A DNA stretch of 64,000 bases from an uncultured Oscillospiraceae bacterium (GCA_910587285.1 CAJULM010000008.1:14480-78479), one strand, 5' to 3'; positions 33,090 to 43,399 are shown, counted from the stretch's first letter. Numbers and translations are program-made. The notes: a model not told the origin generated them from the letters alone.

Positions 33090-34505
33090 TTATTTTCCCA
33101 CGCAGAACCGCTCAAAGATCCGGGCGGTCACGTCCTCCCGCACAGTGCGCCCCGTCAGCTCGCCCAACGCGGCCATGGCCTCCTCCACGTCGGCCACCGC
33201 CGCGTCCGGGGCCAGTCCCGCCTCCAACGCCGCCGCGCCGCGCCGTATGGCCTTCTGAGCCCGGCCCGCCGCCTCCGCTTGGCGGGCGTTGGTGAGCAGG
33301 GCTTCGGTCTGCGCGCCTGTGTCGGCCGGGAACAGCGCCGCCACCGCCTGCTCCAGCTCATCCAGTCCCTGGCCGGTCTTGGCGGACACCTCCACCGACC
33401 CGGCAAGGGCGGACTGCCTTTCCGTCAGCAAAACCGGTCCGCCGTCCCCGCCGATGACACAGCCCAGGGCGCTGCGGTTTTGAGTGAGGTCCTTTTTGGA
33501 GGCCACAAAAATCCAGGGCTTTCCGGTTTCCTCCACCGCCCGCAGAAGCTCCGCGTCCTCCTGGGTGATGCGGGAGGAGGCGTCCACCACCGCCAAAATC
33601 AGTTCCGCCCGCTCCATGGCCGCGCGGCTTCGCTCCACTCCCAGCCGCTCCACCTCGTCCTGCGTCTCCCGCAGCCCCGCCGTGTCCACCAGGCGCAGCA
33701 GCACGCCGCCAAAGCTGACCCGCTCCTCCACCGTGTCCCGGGTGGTGCCGGGGATGTGGGTGACGATGGCCCGGTCGTAGCCCAAAAGCGCGTTGAACAG
33801 GGTGGACTTGCCCGCGTTGGGCCGGCCCACAATGGCGCAGGGAATCCCCTCGTTCAAAAGGCGGCCCCGGCGGTAGGTGGCGGCGAGCGCGTCCAGCCGC
33901 TGCGCCGCGCCGGCGAGCGCCTGGGCCAGCTCAGCCGCCTGAAAGGGCTCAATGTCCTCGTCTGGGTAGTCCAGCACGGCGTGAAAGTGGGCGCACAGGT
34001 CGGTGAGCTGCCGATAAACGCCGTCCACCGCCCGCTCCAGCGCACCGCCCAGCTGCCCTGCGGCCTGATAGACGGCGGCGGGGCTCTCCGCGTGGATCAG
34101 GTCGGCCACCGCCTCGGTGCGGGTGAGGTCCAGCTTTCCGTTCAAAAATGCCCGCTGGGTGAACTCGCCGGGCCGGGCCTGCCGGGCTCCGGCGGCGAAC
34201 AGCGCCTCCAGCGCCAGCGCCAGCGCCGCCGGGGAGCCGTGGCATTGCAGCTCGGCGGTGTCCTCCCCGGTGTAGCTGCGGGGAGCGCGGGAGATGGCGC
34301 ACAGGCAATGGTCGATGACGCCGCCGTCCTTGTCGTGGAGTGCGCCGTATACCAGCGTCCGGTCGGGGCGCTGTGCCATGGGCGCGCCGTAAAAGGGGGT
34401 GAACACCGTGTCCACGGCGGCGACGGCTTCCGGCCCGGACAGGCGGAGAATGCCGATGGCGCAGGGGACGGGCGGGGTGGCGATAGCGGCGATGGTGTCG
34501 TTCAT
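33090..34505 (-). CDS. mnmE: tRNA modification GTPase MnmE
   Basis: 471 residues. N-terminal folate-binding domain (TIAAIATPPVPCAIGILRLSG), helical domain, and an inserted G domain with GRPNAGKST, DTAGLRET and the unusual ASKKDL at the G4 position. The C-terminus FCVGK supplies the catalytic Cys of the FC(I/V)GK motif. With MnmG it makes the cmnm5U wobble modification. mnmG is not in the window; in many Firmicutes the pair lies beside oriC. Confidence 0.97.
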   Translation of the reverse strand: MNDTIAAIATPPVPCAIGILRLSGPEAVAAVDTVFTPFYGAPMAQRPDRTLVYGALHDKDGGVIDHCLCAISRAPRSYTGEDTAELQCHGSPAALALALEALFAAGARQARPGEFTQRAFLNGKLDLTRTEAVADLIHAESPAAVYQAAGQLGGALERAVDGVYRQLTDLCAHFHAVLDYPDEDIEPFQAAELAQALAGAAQRLDALAATYRRGRLLNEGIPCAIVGRPNAGKSTLFNALLGYDRAIVTHIPGTTRDTVEERVSFGGVLLRLVDTAGLRETQDEVERLGVERSRAAMERAELILAVVDASSRITQEDAELLRAVEETGKPWIFVASKKDLTQNRSALGCVIGGDGGPVLLTERQSALAGSVEVSAKTGQGLDELEQAVAALFPADTGAQTEALLTNARQAEAAGRAQKAIRRGAAALEAGLAPDAAVADVEEAMAALGELTGRTVREDVTARIFERFCVGK

Positions 34506-34541
34506 GGGAGGGCACCTCCAACGGTAGTCATGTTCCGCAGC

Positions 34542-35693
34542 TCAGAATAGACGGGCGATTTGCGCCTCGTCCCAGTGGTATTGTTCAGGAAGGGCGGCGC
34601 ATCCAAAGCGCAGGAAGCCAAATTCTGGGACACTTCCCCGGTCTATGGTGGCGTCAAACCACAGCCATTCTCCGTCCAGCTGTGCGACGTTCCACATATG
34701 GGGCTCGCTGAAATACTTGCCGGTTACGTTGTAGCAGGGGATGCCGGCGTGCTCGAACAGCAGCTTGAGGGCGTGGGCATAGCCGCCGCAGATGGCCTGC
34801 CCGTCCCGCAGGGCGCCCACCGCAGTGTGGGACTCGTAGGGTATATTCACCCTGTCCGAGTAATACCGCTGGTCGTACTGCACGTGCGCGGTCAGGTAGG
34901 CATAGAGAGCTTCCGCCTTCTCCCGGTCTGTCGTGGAGTCCGTCACCAGCTGCGCCGCCACCTCGCCGGCCAGTCGGTCGGCCTCGTCCAGCATCGCAAG
35001 GCATTCCTCCAGGGTTGTGCCCATGGCCGGCGTGCAGGTGATCTGGGTTCCGTCCCGGTTCAAAGCGCACAGAATATAGCCGCCGCCAACCTGCTGCAAC
35101 GCGAGATTTATATGGTCTGGGGGCAGGGTGGGATCCGTGATGCGTATGGGAAAGGATGCCTCTCCCATATGGGTTTGGGCTGCGGCAATCAGCTCTTGAA
35201 GCGTGGCGGCGGAGAGGGCGCTATCCTCCGCGGGATAATCCCCGGTCTTATACGGCATATAGGACACCACGCGGATCAAAAGGTCCCCTTCCACGAGGGG
35301 AGAGACATCATAGGCGTATTTTAACTCCGGGTACTGCTTTGTCAGGCCGTAATATAGATTTTTCACATCAATTTCCGGCGTTTGATTGAAGGAAACCTGA
35401 GAAATGTCCATGGCCGGGGGCTGCCGGATTTCGCTGATGGCGGCGTACAGTACCTCCTGGATATCCTCAGGTTCGGCGATCACCACAGGCTCAGTGGGTT
35501 CCTCGGGCTCAGCTTCGGAGGGCTGTGCGGTGGGCGGCGGAGGCGTGGGACGCTCCGCCCTTTCGGACACGGCGGCCGAAGGGGAGGGGAGGGCGGAGGG
35601 CGGGACCTGGGAGGAAGGGGCGCAGCCGTTGAGCAGCAGGACGAGTCCCGCCAGCAGCAGAAGGATATGAGCTCTTATGTGTGTACGTTCCAT
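34542..35693 (-). CDS. Lipoprotein with transglutaminase-like domain
   Basis: 383 residues. Signal peptide with lipobox LLNGC near residue 24, a Pro/Ser/Glu-rich spacer to about residue 75, then an extracytoplasmic domain whose C-terminal part has the transglutaminase-like triad: Cys in AICGGYAHALKLL, His in EPHMWNVAQL and Asp in WLWFDATID. Related to the triad of the SLH protein at 14396. Start at 35693 (MERTHIRAH) is chosen for the signal peptide; the ribosome site is weak. Confidence 0.8.
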   Translation of the reverse strand: MERTHIRAHILLLLAGLVLLLNGCAPSSQVPPSALPSPSAAVSERAERPTPPPPTAQPSEAEPEEPTEPVVIAEPEDIQEVLYAAISEIRQPPAMDISQVSFNQTPEIDVKNLYYGLTKQYPELKYAYDVSPLVEGDLLIRVVSYMPYKTGDYPAEDSALSAATLQELIAAAQTHMGEASFPIRITDPTLPPDHINLALQQVGGGYILCALNRDGTQITCTPAMGTTLEECLAMLDEADRLAGEVAAQLVTDSTTDREKAEALYAYLTAHVQYDQRYYSDRVNIPYESHTAVGALRDGQAICGGYAHALKLLFEHAGIPCYNVTGKYFSEPHMWNVAQLDGEWLWFDATIDRGSVPEFGFLRFGCAALPEQYHWDEAQIARLF

Positions 35694-35772
35694 GATTAGG
35701 AGGATCCCCTTTCTCTTTTTGCGGCAGGCATCTGCAAGGGACGCGCCCAAAGCCTTTCCTCAGTATAAAGCA

Positions 35773-35807
35773 ACGCCCGCCGGAAAACAAGAGTTTCCGG
35801 CGGGCGT
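35773..35807 (-). terminator. Hairpin after the zinc-ribbon membrane gene
   Basis: 14-bp stem ACGCCCGCCGGAAA / TTTCCGGCGGGCGT; T-run weak on the minus strand. Confidence 0.6.
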
Positions 35808-35814
35808 GACGCAT

Positions 35815-36210
35815 TCAGCTTTTTTCCTCAAACACCGCGCCGCAGGACCGGCAGTGCACGGTGATGCGCCCCTTGCCCCGGGGCACCCGCATCTGCTGGC
35901 CGCAGTTGGGGCACTTGAAGTAGCGGTGCTCGCGGTCCTGTGTCCTGGCGCGGAAGGCCGTCCACCGGCGCTTGATGGGCCGGACGATCTGGAGAAAGCG
36001 GGCGTTTTCCGCCCGGCGGCGATCCAGGCTTCGGGACAGGGAGCGGAACAGGCTGACCAGCAGCACCACAGTGCCCAGCAGCTGAAAAATCAGCAGACGG
36101 GAGAACAAAAACACGACGTAAAGGAGAAGATACAGGCCGATAAGGAACAAATTCAGCTGGTCGCCCCCATAACGCCCCGTCATGAAGCGGATAAACCAAC
36201 GGCGGATCAT
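35815..36210 (-). CDS. Membrane protein with C-terminal zinc ribbon
   Basis: 131 residues: two close hydrophobic segments (about 18-55), a basic linker, then a zinc ribbon with CPNC and CRSC near the C-terminus (YFKCPNCGQQMRVPRGKG). Such proteins may bind nucleic acid or act as chaperone-like sensors at the membrane; function unknown. Confidence 0.75.
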   Translation of the reverse strand: MIRRWFIRFMTGRYGGDQLNLFLIGLYLLLYVVFLFSRLLIFQLLGTVVLLVSLFRSLSRSLDRRRAENARFLQIVRPIKRRWTAFRARTQDREHRYFKCPNCGQQMRVPRGKGRITVHCRSCGAVFEEKS

Positions 36211-36389
36211 GGGCGCTCACCTCCTGAGAAAACGGGAATTTTGGGATTATTACTATATTAGCGCTCCAATTTGACTGAGTCAATGGGGAAACCGTAAACA
36301 AAATGTGAATTTGCGCGCCCCCGCTTTGGTAACGTAGAGATTCCGAGCCTCGATATGACAAGCTCGTTGGGTGGGCCGTGATTTTTTCA

Positions 36390-36418
36390 TTGCGGCGGGG
36401 GCGAAAAAATGGTATACT
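36390..36418 (+). promoter_or_regulatory. Promoter for dCMP deaminase-apbE operon
   Basis: TTGCGG (36390-36395), 17-bp spacer, TATACT (36413-36418). Confidence 0.5.
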
Positions 36419-36440
36419 TTCCAAACAAGGAGGGATTGCC

Positions 36441-36929
36441 ATGGCCCGCATCGACAAAGTAAATTACTATCTGGACATCGCTGGCACCGTGCTGGAGCGC
36501 TCCACCTGTATGCGCCGGCACTACGGGGCCATCATCGTGCAGAACGATGAGATCGTGTCCTCCGGCTATAACGGAGCGCCCCGGGGGCGCAAGAACTGCG
36601 GCGATCTGGGCTATTGCACCCGGGAGGCCATGAATATTCCGTCTGGCCAGCGCTATGAGCTGTGCCGTTCCGTTCACGCGGAGGCCAACGCCATCATCTC
36701 CGCCCCCCGGCGGGAGGTGCTGGGGGCCACGCTCTACATGGTGTGTAAGGACCCGGCCACCGGGACGCTGATTCCCGGCTCCACCTCCTGCTCCATGTGC
36801 CGGCGGCTCATCATCAACGCAGGCATCGCCAAGGTGGTCATCCGGGACACCGCCACAGAATACCGGGAGGTGGACGTGGAGCGGGAGTGGATCGACCAGG
36901 ACGATTCCGTGCCGGAGCAGCTGCGGTGA
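36441..36929 (+). CDS. Deoxycytidylate deaminase (ComEB-like)
   Basis: 162 residues. Zinc-site motifs HAEANAI and CSMC, and the N-terminal STCMRRHYGAIIV, identify the dCMP/cytidine deaminase family; deamination of dCMP to dUMP feeds thymidylate synthesis. The start at 36441 follows AAGGAGGG. Its TGA overlaps the GTG start of apbE. Confidence 0.9.
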   Translation: MARIDKVNYYLDIAGTVLERSTCMRRHYGAIIVQNDEIVSSGYNGAPRGRKNCGDLGYCTREAMNIPSGQRYELCRSVHAEANAIISAPRREVLGATLYMVCKDPATGTLIPGSTSCSMCRRLIINAGIAKVVIRDTATEYREVDVEREWIDQDDSVPEQLR

Positions 36930-37999
36930 GGCGGGGATTCTTCGGGCGCGGTTCCGGTGTGTTTCACGTGAAACACCTGTTTGCGGTGGGCCTGGCGCTG
37001 GTGCTGCTGGCGGGGTGTGCGCCGCAGGGCGAACCGCTGGAGCGCACCTTTTTCGCCATGGACACGGTGATGAGCGTGAAGCTGTACGCAGACGGGGACG
37101 AGGCTCTGCTGGACGCCGCCGAGGACCGGGTGCGGGAGCTGGAGGCCCTGTGGTCCGTCACGGATGAAAACAGTGAGATTTACGCGTTGAACCGTGACGG
37201 CGCGGTATCCGGGCTGTCGCCGGAGACGGCGGACCTGCTGGACACGGCGCTGGGCCTGTGCCAGCGCACCGGCGGAGCGCTGGACATCTCCACCTATCCT
37301 CTTCTGCGCTGCTGGGGCTTCACCACCGGGGAATATTCTGTTCCCGACGAGGAGACGATTGCCGCCCTGCTCCCCCTGGCGGACTATACCCAGGTGCGGC
37401 AGGAGGGGACCTACGCCTCTCTGGCGGAGGGGATGGAGCTGGACCTGGGCAGCGTGGCCAAGGGCTGTACCGGTTGGTGGCTGGCCCATCTGCTAAGGGA
37501 AAACGGCGTCACCTCCGCGCTGCTGGACCTGGGGGGCAACATCCAGACGGTGGGGGCTAAGCCGGACGGCTCTCCCTGGCGGGTGGCCGTCCGGGACCCG
37601 GCGGGGGATGGAGCCCTGGGCGTGGTGGAGGTGGTGGATAAGGCCGTCATCACCTCCGGCGGGTACGAGCGGTACTTTGAGGAGGACGGCGTGCGGTATT
37701 GGCACATCCTGGACCCTGAGACCGGGAGGCCCGCCCACAGCGGCCTGGTTTCCGTCACCGTGGTGGGGGATACCAGCGCAGCATGGGGAGACGCCGGCGC
37801 AGTATGCGACGGCCTGTCCACCGCGTTATTTGTCATGGGCCGGGAGGAAGCCGTCGGCTTCTGGCGCGGCCACCGGGAGGAATGGGGCTTTGAACTGATT
37901 TTGGTGGAGGAGGACGGCTCCGTGACCGTCACCGCCGGGCTGGAGGAGCATTTCACCCTTAGTCAGACGAACCGGGCCCTGACCGTTGTGCACCCCTAA
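36926..37999 (+). CDS. apbE: FAD:protein FMN transferase lipoprotein
   Basis: 357 residues from GTG 36926 (overlapping the deaminase stop, with GGAG eight bases upstream). N-terminal lipoprotein signal with lipobox LAGC near residue 29. The ApbE core is clear: FFAMDTVMS, EIYALNRDG, LDLGSVAKG and LLDLGGNIQTVG, with the C-terminal TSGGYERYF and HILDPETGRPA. ApbE links FMN to threonine in flavoprotein subunits such as those of Rnf and Nqr. The coding sequence contains a perfect parS site at 36960-36975. Confidence 0.95.
   Translation: MRRGFFGRGSGVFHVKHLFAVGLALVLLAGCAPQGEPLERTFFAMDTVMSVKLYADGDEALLDAAEDRVRELEALWSVTDENSEIYALNRDGAVSGLSPETADLLDTALGLCQRTGGALDISTYPLLRCWGFTTGEYSVPDEETIAALLPLADYTQVRQEGTYASLAEGMELDLGSVAKGCTGWWLAHLLRENGVTSALLDLGGNIQTVGAKPDGSPWRVAVRDPAGDGALGVVEVVDKAVITSGGYERYFEEDGVRYWHILDPETGRPAHSGLVSVTVVGDTSAAWGDAGAVCDGLSTALFVMGREEAVGFWRGHREEWGFELILVEEDGSVTVTAGLEEHFTLSQTNRALTVVHP
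36960..36975. promoter_or_regulatory. parS site for ParB/Spo0J
   Basis: TGTTTCACGTGAAACA, identical to the Bacillus subtilis parS consensus, extended to an 18-bp palindrome (36959-36976). It is read as codons for V-F-H-V-K-H at the start of ApbE. Confidence 0.93.
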
Positions 38000-38266
38000 G
38001 ACCACCCAAAGACCGTAAGTCCCGCCCCCCAGGCGCAGTCTGTGGACCCCACCCGTTTCGCTATCCCACCCACGAGCGGCAGCGGGTTGAAGGGCGCCCC
38101 GCGTCGAACGCACCGCGCGCCGGCAGGGGTCCTTCCCACCCTCGCACAGAGTTCTCGCGTAAAAACAGGGGTTCTTAGGGGGCGCTGGTCCCCGGTGGGG
38201 ACCGTCCAGCGCCGACCGAGCCGAAGGCGAGACAGCCCGCCTGTGAGCGAGAGCGCGTCCTTTGCG
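38000..38266. other. Noncoding GC-rich interval with inverted repeats
   Basis: No gene. A module CGTCCAGCGCCGACCGAGC...GGCGAGAC (38203-38233) is shared with 52531-52567 and pairs with upstream GGCGCTG to form a hairpin. The rest is unassigned. Confidence 0.55.
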
Positions 38267-38405
38267 CTCGACGCTGTCACGCTGCAAAACGGCCAAGACG
38301 CTCGCTCGCTTTCCCTCCGCCTCGGCCTGGTCTTGGGCGGCTGTGCCGCCCCGCGCTCGGCCTCGCTCCGGTCCAAACTCTCTCGCTGTCCGTTTCTCCG
38401 CGCTT
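38267..38405 (-). repeat. Intergenic palindromic repeat, reverse copy
   Basis: On the minus strand begins AAGCGCGGAGAAACGGACAG and ends GCAGCGTGACAG, matching the copies at 43122 and 52605. No coding potential. Confidence 0.75.
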
Positions 38406-38439
38406 CTTTGGAAAGTTCATGAAACTTTCACATTTCCAC

Positions 38440-38468
38440 TTGACAGGAAAGCCCGATACCTTTACAAT
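38440..38468 (+). promoter_or_regulatory. rny promoter
   Basis: TTGACA (38440-38445), 17-bp spacer, TACAAT (38463-38468). Confidence 0.8.
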
Positions 38469-38474
38469 AAGTAA

Positions 38475-38707
38475 GGATAATTTTGAAAAGCCGCCGCGCT
38501 TTTTTGCCGTTTTGAGCGTTTACGCCGCCCCCAGGGGCGTGTCTATATAGTCTATCGAGGCGTTCTTTATAGATTTGGTTGACACTCAAATAGTGCGCCC
38601 TTTTGCGGGCAGTTTTTCGGTTATCGCGATGCGTCTTTCACGCATCGCGTCTTATTTTGTTAAAATTACAGTCAAAAAATCGAAGAAACAGGAGGTGTGG
38701 AACTCAA
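38475..38707 (+). promoter_or_regulatory. Long rny leader with terminator-like hairpin
   Basis: About 230 nt between the promoter and rny. A perfect 10-bp stem CGCGATGCGT / ACGCATCGCG (38625-38649) is followed by TCTTATTTTG, resembling an intrinsic terminator, and GCCC/GGGC with TTTTT (38597-38616) a weaker one. This suggests control by attenuation, or mRNA processing; RNase Y is known to affect its own mRNA in some Firmicutes. Confidence 0.5.
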
Positions 38708-40261
<1,554 letters not shown>

Positions 40262-40262
40262 A

Positions 40263-40398
40263 TAGCGCGGAGAAGCCGTCTGCGAAGGAGCTTGGAGCGG
40301 AGTGAGGATAAAAAACCAAGATTTGCGGAGCAAATCTGTATTTTATCCGAATCGCAGCGAAAGCGACTGAGCGGTCAGGGGGCTTCGCAGCGTGAATA
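40263..40398 (+). repeat. Intergenic palindromic repeat, copy after rny
   Basis: Begins TAGCGCGGAGAAGCCG and ends CTTCGCAGCGTGAATA; internal hairpins ATTTGCGGAGCAAAT and GTCGCAGCGAAAGCGAC-like block. Member of the roughly 135-bp family. Confidence 0.8.
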
Positions 40399-40421
40399 CG
40401 CAATAGCGCGAATACAGCATT

Positions 40422-40453
40422 AATACGCCGTCGGATTTTTCCGGCGGCGTATT
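40422..40453 (+). terminator. Hairpin after rny
   Basis: 9-bp perfect stem AATACGCCG / CGGCGTATT with inner CGG/CCG; no long T-run directly after. Possible rny terminator. Confidence 0.5.
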
Positions 40454-40465
40454 CCATATCTGTTT

Positions 40466-40479
40466 TGCATAAAAATTCA
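40466..40479. promoter_or_regulatory. Possible ArgR (ARG-box) operator
   Basis: TGCATAAAAATTCA matches TGNAT-W4-ATNCA exactly, 61 bases upstream of the transporter promoter. Half-sites TGCAT and TGAAT recur in the promoter spacer (40541-40556), one helical turn apart. Confidence 0.45.
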
Positions 40480-40539
40480 TATCCATTTTCTGAAAAGCCA
40501 ACACATCCCATAAAATGCAGGGGAATCCGCAAAATCCAC

Positions 40540-40568
40540 TTGCATTTTTTATGAATACACAGTATACT
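40540..40568 (+). promoter_or_regulatory. Promoter of the amino-acid ABC operon
   Basis: TTGCAT (40540-40545), 17-bp spacer, TATACT (40563-40568). Confidence 0.7.
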
Positions 40569-40637
40569 CTGATTCAACACCCCGCCGGACGCGGCGGGAT
40601 GCAAGCAAAATATTCAGCAAATATTCAATGGAGATGA

Positions 40638-41501
40638 ATGAAAATGAAAACAACGAAAAAACTGACGGCCCTCCTGCTGGCCCTGTCTATGGCTTTCGTC
40701 CTGTGTGCCTGCTCCAATGAGGACAGCAAGCCCACCCCCACCGCCGCCCCCTCTGAGGCCGGCGAGCCCTCCCAGGCACCCTCCGAGGAGCCCAGCCAGG
40801 GCGTCGAGCCCGCCGCCTTCACCACCGTGGAGGAGGGCAAGTTGCATATGTCCACCAACGCCGCCTTCCCTCCCTATGAGATGACCACCGACGACGGCGG
40901 CTTCGAGGGCATCGACGTGGAGGTGGCCGAGGCCATCGCCGAGAAGCTGGGACTGGAGCTGGTGGTGGACGACATGGCATTTAATAATGCCCTGCTGGCC
41001 GTGCAGAACGGCGAGAGCGACATCGCCATGGCCGCCATCACCGTCAAGCCCGACCGTCTGGAGGTCATGGACTTCTCCGAGACCTACGCCACCGGCATCC
41101 AGGTGGTCATCGTCAAGGAGGGCTCCCCCATCGCCACGATAGACGACCTGGCCGGCGCCGAGAAGATCGGCTGCCAGGCGGACACCACCGGCTATGACTA
41201 CTGCTCCAGCGACTACGGCGAGGACCACGTCATCGCCTATGACACCGGCGCTCTGGCCGTGATGGACCTGATGGCCGGCACCATCGACGCGGTGGTCATC
41301 GACAACGGCCCCGCCGAGGCCTATGTGGCCGCCAACGACGGCCTGAAGATTCTGGACACCGAGTACGCCAACGAGGACTACGCCATCGGCTTCCAGAAGG
41401 GGAATACCGCATTGGTGGAGGCGGTGAACGCCGCGATTGCGGAGCTGAAAGCGGACGGCACCTTCCAGGGCATCGTGGATAAGTACATTAAGGCGGACTG
41501 A
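40638..41501 (+). CDS. Amino-acid ABC transporter substrate-binding lipoprotein
   Basis: 287 residues. Lipoprotein signal with lipobox LCAC (Cys near residue 24), a Pro/Glu/Ser-rich linker, and a type II periplasmic fold: STNAAFPPYEM, FEGIDVEVAEAIAEKLGLE, DIAMAAITV, and IDAVVIDNGPA. This is the family binding polar or basic amino acids. First gene of the operon with permease and ATPase. Either ATG at 40638 or 40644 could serve. Confidence 0.93.
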   Translation: MKMKTTKKLTALLLALSMAFVLCACSNEDSKPTPTAAPSEAGEPSQAPSEEPSQGVEPAAFTTVEEGKLHMSTNAAFPPYEMTTDDGGFEGIDVEVAEAIAEKLGLELVVDDMAFNNALLAVQNGESDIAMAAITVKPDRLEVMDFSETYATGIQVVIVKEGSPIATIDDLAGAEKIGCQADTTGYDYCSSDYGEDHVIAYDTGALAVMDLMAGTIDAVVIDNGPAEAYVAANDGLKILDTEYANEDYAIGFQKGNTALVEAVNAAIAELKADGTFQGIVDKYIKAD

Positions 41502-41653
41502 GCCATCGCGAGTAGGAGAAGCGCAGCTGCGTCAAGGCGGACAGAGCCGTTGCGAGCAACGCGGCGCAAAGACATCAGCCACAGATATCTCACGGAGGGC
41601 GGCCAATGGGCCGCCCTCCCTTCCCCGCACCCAGGAAAGGAGCGCGCTACGCT

Positions 41654-42412
41654 ATGCCCACACCGTTTACCGACTGGCTCTACAACTTCCCGCCGGTCCA
41701 ATGGTTCAATGAACTGGGTCCCCGGTTTTACCGGGCCTTCTTTGAGGCCGACCGCTGGAAGCTCTACCTCCAGGGGCTGGCGGTCACCTTTGAAATCACC
41801 ATTGCGGCCATTGTCATGGGCCTGGTGCTGGGCCTGTTTGTGGCCATGGTGCGCACCGCCCACGACCAGCAGCGCCCCGGCCGCCGCAACCCCCTGCTGG
41901 GGTTTGTAAACCTGATCTGCAAGGTGTATACCACCGTGATCCGGGGCACCCCCATGATGGTGCAGATTTTGATCTGGGCCTTCGTCATCTTCAAGGGTGA
42001 GCGGAACAAGGTGATGGTGGGCATGATCGGAATGGGGGTCAACGCCGGAGCCTACATCTCCGAGATCATCCGGGGCGGCCTGATGAGCGTGGACCCCGGC
42101 CAGGCAGAGGCGGGGCGCTCTCTGGGCCTGAGCTATTTCGACACCATGCGCTTCATCATCATCCCTCAGGCGTTTAAAAACATCCTGCCCTCCATGGGCA
42201 ACGAGCTTGTGACCTTGTTCAAGGACACCTCTCTGGTGAACGCCATCGGCGCGGCGGAGATGACCTATTACGCCAACCGCATCGGCGGCAAGACCTATGA
42301 CTTTATGCCGCCCCTCATCGGCATCGCCCTGATTTACTTATTCTTCGTGGTGATTCTCACCTGGCTCCAGGGGAAGCTGGAAAGGAGGCTGGGTCAAAGT
42401 GATCGACGTTAA
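41654..42412 (+). CDS. Amino-acid ABC transporter permease
   Basis: 252 residues with five or six membrane segments. The N-terminus ITIAAIVMGLVLGL and RGTPMMVQ, and the EAA loop EAGRSLGLSYFDTMRFIIIPQA, identify the HisM/GlnP family. Start at 41654 with AAGGAG upstream. The 152-base gap before it holds the hairpin-rich tract 41510-41580. Confidence 0.93.
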   Translation: MPTPFTDWLYNFPPVQWFNELGPRFYRAFFEADRWKLYLQGLAVTFEITIAAIVMGLVLGLFVAMVRTAHDQQRPGRRNPLLGFVNLICKVYTTVIRGTPMMVQILIWAFVIFKGERNKVMVGMIGMGVNAGAYISEIIRGGLMSVDPGQAEAGRSLGLSYFDTMRFIIIPQAFKNILPSMGNELVTLFKDTSLVNAIGAAEMTYYANRIGGKTYDFMPPLIGIALIYLFFVVILTWLQGKLERRLGQSDRR

Positions 42413-43121
42413 ACACCTCAGCAAGTCCTTTAAGGACAATTTGGTGCTGGACGACATCTCCGAGCACATCTACCCCGGGGAGAAGGTGGTGGTGATTGGG
42501 CCGTCCGGCTCGGGAAAATCCACCTTTCTGCGCTGCCTCAACCTGCTGGAGACTCCCACCGCCGGGACCATCACCTTCGACGGCGTGGAAATCACCAACC
42601 CCAAGGCGGATATCAACGCCATCCGCCGCCAGATGGGCATGGTGTTTCAGCACTTCAATCTGTTCCCCAACATGACCATTCGGAAAAATATCACCCTGGC
42701 CCCGGTGCGGGCCAAGCTCATGAGTCAGGCGGAGGCGGACGAGGAGGCCACCGCCCTGCTGCGCCGGGTGAATTTGGAGGAAAAGGCGGACGCCTACCCC
42801 GCTCAGCTGTCCGGCGGGCAGAAGCAGCGCATTGCCATCGTCCGGGCGCTGGCCATGAGGCCCAAGGTGCTGCTCTTTGACGAGCCCACCTCCGCGCTGG
42901 ACCCCGAGATGGTGGGCGAGGTCCTGGAGGTGATGAAGGAGCTGGCCCGGGAGGGGATGACCATGGTGGTGGTGACCCACGAGATGGGCTTCGCCCGAGA
43001 GGTGGGCACCCGGGTGCTGTTTATGGATGGCGGGAAAATCCTGGAGCAAGACGAGCCCCACGCCTTTTTTGCCCATCCCAAGGAGCAGCGCACCGTTGAG
43101 TTTTTGTCCAAGGTGTTGTAA
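42399..43121 (+). CDS. Amino-acid ABC transporter ATP-binding protein
   Basis: 240 residues from GTG 42399, overlapping the permease by 14 bases with AAAGGAGG upstream. Walker A GPSGSGKS, QHFNLFPNMTI, signature LSGGQKQRIAI, Walker B LLFDEPTSALDP and switch VVTHE are all present, as in GlnQ/HisP. Confidence 0.96.
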   Translation: MIDVKHLSKSFKDNLVLDDISEHIYPGEKVVVIGPSGSGKSTFLRCLNLLETPTAGTITFDGVEITNPKADINAIRRQMGMVFQHFNLFPNMTIRKNITLAPVRAKLMSQAEADEEATALLRRVNLEEKADAYPAQLSGGQKQRIAIVRALAMRPKVLLFDEPTSALDPEMVGEVLEVMKELAREGMTMVVVTHEMGFAREVGTRVLFMDGGKILEQDEPHAFFAHPKEQRTVEFLSKVL

Positions 43122-43257
43122 GAAGCGCGGAGAAGCGGTCAGCGAGGAAGCTTGGAGCGGAGCAAGGGCAAAAGCCCAGGGCCCAAGCAGTGGGACTGGG
43201 TTTTGCCAGCGTCGCAGCGAAAGCGACCGAGCGGCCTGAGCGCTTCGCAGCGTGACA
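43122..43257 (+). repeat. Intergenic palindromic repeat, copy after the ABC operon
   Basis: Begins AGAAGCGCGGAGAAGCGGTC and ends GCTTCGCAGCGTGACA. Internal stem GGCAAAAGCCCAG / CTGGGTTTTGCC. Confidence 0.85.
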
Positions 43258-43298
43258 GCAAAGAAGCGCGCTCACGACGGTTCGGACGCTGTCATGCA

Positions 43299-43327
43299 AA
43301 ACCGCCCGGATGTCCCGGGCGGTTTTT
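43299..43327 (+). terminator. Terminator before the uracil permease unit
   Basis: CCGCCCGG / CCGGGCGG stem extended by AAA/TTT, 5-nt loop, five Ts. Confidence 0.88.
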
Positions 43328-43342
43328 GTGTAATATCCCATC

Positions 43343-43371
43343 TTGTAATTTCTTCCTTGTTTTGGTATCAT
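43343..43371 (+). promoter_or_regulatory. Promoter of the uracil permease unit
   Basis: TTGTAA (43343-43348), 17-bp spacer, TATCAT (43366-43371). Start near 43378. Confidence 0.65.
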
Positions 43372-43399
43372 AGACCGAACGCAAAAGGAGGGGAACGAT

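Noticed and set aside
38000..38420. CRISPR-like repeats
   Set aside because: Repeats are palindromic, dispersed between operons and unevenly spaced, with no spacer array and no cas genes.
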